A DNA stretch of 58,241 nt, from assembly GCA_020634115.1 (NCBI GenBank), contig JACKCH010000024.1, positions 1 to 58,241 of the forward strand. The letters run 5' to 3'. The notes under the pieces are model-generated. The model had not been told where the DNA came from. It searched no databases and saw nothing but the letters and a program-made list of their open reading frames with translations. This document shows positions 54,140 through 58,241 of this stretch, piece by piece (the stretch's first letter is position 1; each line of letters opens with the position of its first letter). Made by a program: the position numbers and the translations under genes. This DNA comes from Anaerolineaceae bacterium (GTDB lineage Bacteria; Chloroflexota; Anaerolineae; Aggregatilineales; Phototrophicaceae).

Positions 54140-54817
54140 TTAAAACAGCTTAAGCTGCTGGGGCGGTTCTTCCGGCTTGTCGTCGGGTGGTGATGGCGGT
54201 GTTTTCGCCTCGGCCTGTACCTCCGGCGCATCCCCGGCACGCATGGCTTTGACCTTCGCCAGCACATCCAGCAGTCGGCGGAAATCCGCTTCCATGTCCT
54301 TGCGCAAGCCGGGATTCCGCAGCGCCGCCGCCGGGTGGAAAAACGGATAGTAAGCGCGTTGGGCTTCCGCATCGTAGCGGGGCTGACCGTGAATGCTGCT
54401 GATGCGGGCATCCGGGAAATACCGCGCCATGCTGAAGCGCCCCAGGGTAGCGATCACCAGCGGGTCAATGGCTTCGATCTGGCGATCCAGAAAGCCTTTG
54501 CAGGCGATAATCTCATCCGGTGATGGGTCGCGGTTTTCCGGCGGACGGTGTTTGACCACGTTGCCGATGAACACTTCGTCCCGGTTGAGGCCGATCAGGT
54601 TCAGGAGGTAATTGAGGTAGTCCCCGGAGCGGCCCACAAACGGCAGTCCCAGGCGGTCTTCATGAAATCCTGGCCCTTCGCCGATGAACATGATATCGGC
54701 CTGCGGGTTGCCAGCGCCCGGCACCGGGTTATTGGTCCCCTGGTAAAGGCGGCACGCGGTACAGCCCCGCACTTCTTCAGCGATGGCGGCCAGCACAGCG
54801 GTGCGATCTTGCAACAT
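54140..54817 (-). CDS. Family-4-like uracil-DNA glycosylase
   Basis: 225 residues. Motif 1 is FIGEGPGFHEDRLGLPFVG, and motif 2 is FFHPAAALRNP near residue 160. The iron-sulfur ligands of family 4 are C-x2-C near the start and two Cys around RPPxNR; here Cys19, Cys22 and Cys106 are present, but the third position is His90 in VVKHRPPENRDP. A Pro/Lys-rich C-terminal tail ends in QQLKLF, a short motif like a clamp-binding peptide. It would excise uracil from DNA. AGGAGG precedes the ATG by 9 bases. Monocistronic. Confidence 0.9.
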   Translation of the reverse strand: MLQDRTAVLAAIAEEVRGCTACRLYQGTNNPVPGAGNPQADIMFIGEGPGFHEDRLGLPFVGRSGDYLNYLLNLIGLNRDEVFIGNVVKHRPPENRDPSPDEIIACKGFLDRQIEAIDPLVIATLGRFSMARYFPDARISSIHGQPRYDAEAQRAYYPFFHPAAALRNPGLRKDMEADFRRLLDVLAKVKAMRAGDAPEVQAEAKTPPSPPDDKPEEPPQQLKLF

Positions 54818-55175
54818 ACGGTTTATTCCTCCTGGTTTGCGACGGCTAGCGTTCAGTCGTCAGTGGTCGGTAGTCAGTTATCAGTCGGTAGCCATTGGCC
54901 GCTGGCTATTCGCTTTTTTGCGGCACTTTCGGCCACAATCATGCCGGTTTCTTGTAGGGACAGGGCCTGCCCTGTCCGAGGAACGCCTAAACAGCCCTAC
55001 CGGTTTATCCTCAAGACTCAGGGCGACTTTCTCACCTTAGTGTACCGCCTCTTGTGGGCTGCGCCAAGCATCGAAGTGTACGCGGGGGCGGGTTCGCCGG
55101 CCCGGACGGGATTTTGCAATCTGCCTGTCGCTTGAGTAAGATGAAGCCGCGTTTATCCGGCGATAGGTAAGGTAT
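54818..55175. repeat. Intergenic region with reiterated sequences and a palindrome
   Basis: Between UDG (-) and the glycosyltransferase (+). It carries TCAGTCGTCAGTGGTCGG and GTAGTCAGTTATCAGTCGG type units near 54850-54890 and GGCCGCTGGCTATTCG, then the palindrome GGACAGGGC/GCCCTGTCC at 54958-54977 (2-base loop). No gene. Confidence 0.55.
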
Positions 55176-56339
55176 ATGTCCCAGACTTCTCCAGCGCGTA
55201 TTTTATACGTGGTCAACATTCCGCGTTTTTTTGTCACCCACCGCATTCCTTTAGCCCGTGCCGCCCGCGACGCCGGGTACGAGGTGCATGTCGCCACCTC
55301 CGCCGCCGATGCGGAAAACGTCCGTATTATTCAGGAAGAGGGCTTCCCGTTTCACCCGCTGCCCCTCAGCCAGCACGGGACACGCCCCATAGAGGAAGTG
55401 AAAACCTTCCGGACGCTCCTCAGATTATACCGGGAGCTGCAGCCGGATATTGTGCATCATGTGACGATTAAAGCGGTGATTTACGGGGGTATCGCGGCAC
55501 AGTTGACCGGTGTGCCAGTGGTGGTTCACTCGCTGACCGGGCTGGGGACGGTGTTCACCGAAGACGACTTGAAAACCCGGCTGCTGCGGGCCGGGGCGCA
55601 GGTGGCGTACCGGCTGGCGCTGCGTCCGACCAATGCCCGCCTGATCTTCCAGAATCCCGACGATCAACGGCTGTTTTTGCAGCGTGGCATGATTCCGCCG
55701 GAGCGCACACGGGTGATTAAAGGCAGTGGGGTGGATATAAACGAGTTCACGCCGCAGCTGGAAAGCGATGATACCCCGCTGGTCGTGTTTGTTGGGCGGC
55801 TGCTGTGGACAAAAGGGCTGGGCGAGTACGTGCAGGCCGCGCAGCAGCTGCATGACGCCGGGGTGAAGGCGCGGTTCGCAGTGGTCGGCTACCCCGAACC
55901 TAGCAGCCCGGACGCGATCTCCCCGGAACAATTAACGGCTTGGCAGGCGGGTAACGCGGTAGAATGGTGGGGGAAACGCGATGACATGCCGCAGGTGTTT
56001 GCCCAGTCGCATATTGTCTGCCTGCCCTCCGCGCGGGAAGGTGTGCCAAAGGTATTGATTGAAGCGGCAGCGTGTGGGCGGGCCGCCGTTACCACCGATG
56101 TCCCCGGCTGCCGAGAGGTGGTACGGCAGGGCATCAACGGCCTGTTGGTGCCGCCGGGCGATGCCGGGGCGCTGGCGGCAGCGCTGCGCCAGTTGATCGA
56201 AAACCCGGCACAGCGCCGGGAAATGGGCGCACGGGGGCGGCAAATCGCGGTGGAGGAATTCGCACTGACCCGCGTCTTAGACGAAACGCTGGCCGTCTAT
56301 CAGGAACTATCGGCACAATACCGCAGAGGGATGTCATGA
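55176..56339 (+). CDS. Group 1 glycosyltransferase (GT4-type)
   Basis: 387 residues of GT-B fold. The N-terminal domain has RILYVVNIPRFFVTHRIPLARAARD and VVVHSLTGLGTVF, like EpsD/CapM-type transferases that add N-acetyl sugars to undecaprenyl-linked glycans. The donor domain has VVFVGRLLWTKGLGEY, LPSAREGVPKVLIEAAACGRA (with the donor-binding Glu) and GLLVPPGDAGALAAAL. Overlaps the next gene by ATGA, so both are made together. Sugar donor and acceptor unknown. Confidence 0.9.
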   Translation: MSQTSPARILYVVNIPRFFVTHRIPLARAARDAGYEVHVATSAADAENVRIIQEEGFPFHPLPLSQHGTRPIEEVKTFRTLLRLYRELQPDIVHHVTIKAVIYGGIAAQLTGVPVVVHSLTGLGTVFTEDDLKTRLLRAGAQVAYRLALRPTNARLIFQNPDDQRLFLQRGMIPPERTRVIKGSGVDINEFTPQLESDDTPLVVFVGRLLWTKGLGEYVQAAQQLHDAGVKARFAVVGYPEPSSPDAISPEQLTAWQAGNAVEWWGKRDDMPQVFAQSHIVCLPSAREGVPKVLIEAAACGRAAVTTDVPGCREVVRQGINGLLVPPGDAGALAAALRQLIENPAQRREMGARGRQIAVEEFALTRVLDETLAVYQELSAQYRRGMS

Positions 56340-57526
56340 ACCAACAGCCCCGCCGCATTTTACGGGTGATTACCCGCTTGAATATCAGCAGCCCGGCACT
56401 GCACGCCATCCTCCTCACCGAACGGTTGAGCCGCCCGGACTATGAGAGCCTGCTGGTGTGTGGCACGGTGGAAGACGATGACGGGGATATGGCGTACCTG
56501 GCGGAGCAGCATCAGGTGACGCCGTACATTATCCCGGCGCTGCGCCGCCCGATTCACCCCTGGCGGGACGCGGTGGCGGTGTGGCGGCTCTACCGGTTGA
56601 TGCGCGAGTTCCGCCCGGACGTGGTACATACCCACACAGCTAAATCGGGATTTCTGGGGCGGCTGGCGGCCAAACTGGCGGGTGTACCGGTCATCATCCA
56701 TACCTTTCACGGTCACAACTTCCAGGGATATTTCACGCCCGGTCTGGCCTGGGTGTTCGTGGGGATGGAACGGCTGGCGGCGCGTTGGTCGGATACGATT
56801 ATCACGCTGACGGAGACGCTGCGGCGCGAACTGGCGGAAACCTACCACATCGCCCGCCGCGCGCAGATTACCGTCCTACCGTTGGGTTTAGACCTGTCGC
56901 CCTTCATCAACGTGCCGCGCCACTGCTGCGGCTTCCGTCAGACCTGGGGCATTCCGGCAGATACCCCGCTGGTAGGGATTGTCGGACGGCTGGCGACGGT
57001 GAAGAATCACGGGCTGTTCCTGGAAGCTGCCGCGCTGATTCATCAACAGCGCCCCGACGTGCGTTTCGTCATCGTGGGCGATGGCCTGACACGCCCGGAA
57101 GTCGAGGCGCAGATCGAACGCCTGAGCCTGGGGGGGGTGGTGACACTGACCGGGTGGCAGCGGGACATCCCGCCGGTTTACAGTGACTTAAACGTATTGG
57201 CGGTGAGCAGCCTGAATGAAGGCACGCCGGCCCCGGTGATTGAGGCGCTGGCGGCCCGCTGTCCGGTGGTGGCGACGGCAGTAGGCGGCCTGCCGGATAT
57301 GCTCGACCAGGGTGCGTTGGGGACGCTCGTCCCGCCCGACGACCCGGCGGCGCTGGCCGAAGGGATTCTTGCCACACTGGACAACCCACCGGAAACCGAA
57401 GCGGCGCAGGCCATTATGCTGGATCGCTATGGGATAGACCGGCTGGTGAGCGACCTCGACGGCCTCTACCGGGGGCTGCTGGCGAGAAAACGGCGACAAA
57501 CTGGTACAGGCAAGCCGGGAGCATAG
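56336..57526 (+). CDS. Group 1 glycosyltransferase (GT4-type)
   Basis: 396 residues of GT-B fold. HTHTAKSGFLGRLAAKLAG and VPVIIHTFHGHNF in the acceptor domain and VGIVGRLATVKNH, VAVSSLNEGTPAPVIEALAARCP and GTLVPPDDPAALAEGI in the donor domain. HTHTAKSGFLGR and HGHNF are typical of transferases in exopolysaccharide or O-glycan synthesis. The ATG at 56336 overlaps the previous stop as ATGA, with GAGGG a few bases upstream; the longer frame from 56072 is an accident of open reading inside the first gene. Confidence 0.92.
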   Translation: MNQQPRRILRVITRLNISSPALHAILLTERLSRPDYESLLVCGTVEDDDGDMAYLAEQHQVTPYIIPALRRPIHPWRDAVAVWRLYRLMREFRPDVVHTHTAKSGFLGRLAAKLAGVPVIIHTFHGHNFQGYFTPGLAWVFVGMERLAARWSDTIITLTETLRRELAETYHIARRAQITVLPLGLDLSPFINVPRHCCGFRQTWGIPADTPLVGIVGRLATVKNHGLFLEAAALIHQQRPDVRFVIVGDGLTRPEVEAQIERLSLGGVVTLTGWQRDIPPVYSDLNVLAVSSLNEGTPAPVIEALAARCPVVATAVGGLPDMLDQGALGTLVPPDDPAALAEGILATLDNPPETEAAQAIMLDRYGIDRLVSDLDGLYRGLLARKRRQTGTGKPGA

Positions 57527-57565
57527 TACAATACAGTTGAGTGACAACGTGAAAAGGAACGATCA

Positions 57566-57775
57566 ATGGCTAGTCAGCGCATTGCCGATATGACACTTGA
57601 CGAGTTAAACCAGATCATTGAGGACACCGTAGACCGTCGTTTTCAGGTGTGGAGCAGGCCGGAAGAGAAACGAAGCGTATTCGAGATATTGGATTTTATC
57701 GAGAAACATCGCATCATTCCGCCTCCTGGTTCAAAATCCGCACTAGAAATGTTACGGGAAGATCGGGACGCATGA
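57566..57775 (+). CDS. Small antitoxin-like protein
   Basis: 69 residues, acidic: an N-terminal helix (IADMTLDELNQIIEDTVDRR), a middle stretch, and a C-terminal PPPGSKSALEMLREDRDA. The shape (a LDELxxIIEDTV helix and a PPGxxSALEMLREDRD tail) is that of many short antitoxins that precede PIN or RelE toxins in Chloroflexota and cyanobacteria, but no such toxin follows. It overlaps the next gene by ATGA. AAAAGGAA lies 9 bases before the ATG. Functional assignment is by resemblance only. Confidence 0.7.
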   Translation: MASQRIADMTLDELNQIIEDTVDRRFQVWSRPEEKRSVFEILDFIEKHRIIPPPGSKSALEMLREDRDA

Positions 57776-58206
57776 GTGATGAAGTTCAGGTATCTGCCGG
57801 GTTACTCGCAATCTGCGGTTTGGGGGGCATTCTTTTTGCCGTTGGCCTGTTGGCAATATTTCGCCAAAGGGTATCCGTCGGTATTGGTGGGCGTAATACT
57901 AGACCCCTATTCTCTGTTACCATCACCGGAATAGGAGCCGTCGCATTCGGAATATTGCTTCTCATTAGCGGCATCGGAATTGGGCTTCCGTATATCCCCT
58001 TCCTACTCCCATCATTGAGTCACTTCTTTCCGCCAATTTCTCTGATGTATATTTACGTTTCAGGCTATGCTGCATTGGCGCTAGCGGTTATCGTTTTCGT
58101 TTTCATAGCGATCATGCAGACCGCAATTGCTTTCGGAAAACGTATACGGGAGCAAAACGAGAAAAACCACACGAAACGCCCGGTGGATACGCCGCCTGAA
58201 ATCTGA
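57772..58206 (+). CDS. Small membrane protein coupled to the antitoxin-like gene
   Basis: 144 residues with three or four membrane helices: LLAICGLGGILFAVGLLAIF, ITGIGAVAFGILLLISGIGI, and YVSGYAALALAVIVFVFIAI, then a charged tail (RIREQNEKNHTKRP). The helices are rich in Gly, Ala and Ile. I do not recognise the family. The ATG at 57772 overlaps the stop of the small gene. If the first gene is an antitoxin, this would be an unusual toxin partner; otherwise the pair may be a sensor or transporter unit. Confidence 0.65.
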   Translation: MSDEVQVSAGLLAICGLGGILFAVGLLAIFRQRVSVGIGGRNTRPLFSVTITGIGAVAFGILLLISGIGIGLPYIPFLLPSLSHFFPPISLMYIYVSGYAALALAVIVFVFIAIMQTAIAFGKRIREQNEKNHTKRPVDTPPEI

Positions 58207-58241
58207 ATTCCCCACCATCCTCCCCCGCATGGTTAGGCGCT

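Noticed and set aside
56072..56335. Longer N-terminus for the second right-end glycosyltransferase
   Set aside because: This extension lies inside the previous gene; the ATG at 56336 has a ribosome site and the normal family start.

Overview
The window looks like about 58 kb of chromosome from a Chloroflexota bacterium, probably an Anaerolineae-like lineage. This is an inference from content, not a database match. The support is a LexA gene under a Gram-positive-type operator (CGAAC-N4-GTTCG), a Tad/Flp pilus assembly operon with no secretin gene (consistent with a single-membrane envelope), many secreted proteins with Pro/Thr-rich linkers, small GTAGGGGC-type palindromes scattered between genes, and high-GC coding sequence. 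No tRNA, rRNA, CRISPR array, integrase or transposase was seen.

Layout. 1-4.1 kb: the 3' part of a formylglycine-generating-enzyme-like gene, an SDR oxidoreductase, lexA with its own SOS-type promoter, a long-form hibernation factor and a ComF-type phosphoribosyltransferase. 4.1-10.5 kb: a leftward Tad operon, cpaB-cpaE-cpaF-tadB-tadC, with a readable promoter. 10.8-12.6 kb: a DegS/NarX-like histidine kinase and a LuxR-type response regulator. 12.9-14.7 kb: the coupled housekeeping trio pgeF-yggS-yggT. 14.8-18.8 kb: a patch in which four adjacent genes (secreted-repeat protein, ECF sigma factor, RskA-like anti-sigma factor, multi-PAS histidine kinase) are all recognisable but broken by many single-base shifts. 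This is either decay or a badly determined stretch of sequence. 19.2-24.6 kb: a cytochrome P460-like protein, a secreted protein, a TIR protein with a PUA/EVE-like C-terminal domain, and an ABC-F ATPase. 25-33.9 kb: envelope and sugar genes (GT39-like membrane protein carrying an in-frame palindrome insertion, SGNH hydrolase, MauG-type di-haem peroxidase, cupin, glycosyltransferase plus a truncated second copy, RfaE1-like sugar kinase) and rsgA. 34-44.6 kb: DsbA-like protein, YbaK deacylase, a Calx-beta-like tandem-repeat surface protein, pepA-prmC, trmO, a secreted cyclophilin and an unusual SRPBCC-PDZ-DinB fusion. 44.6-49.5 kb: an oligopeptide transporter operon (oppA-oppB-oppC, no ATPases nearby) and an HdeD-like protein. 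49.6-58.2 kb: a PP2C-like/beta-propeller membrane protein, a stand-alone receiver, a Pro/Thr-linker membrane protein, a family-4-like uracil-DNA glycosylase with a Cys-to-His change, two coupled glycosyltransferases, and an antitoxin-like small protein translationally coupled to a membrane protein.

The best candidates for something new are the TIR-PUA/EVE-like protein (possibly a nucleic-acid-modification sensor joined to an NADase), the antitoxin-like/membrane pair at the right end, the SRPBCC-PDZ-DinB fusion, and palindromic elements that have entered a coding region in frame. The Tad operon, housekeeping trio, Opp operon and pepA-prmC are ordinary in content.
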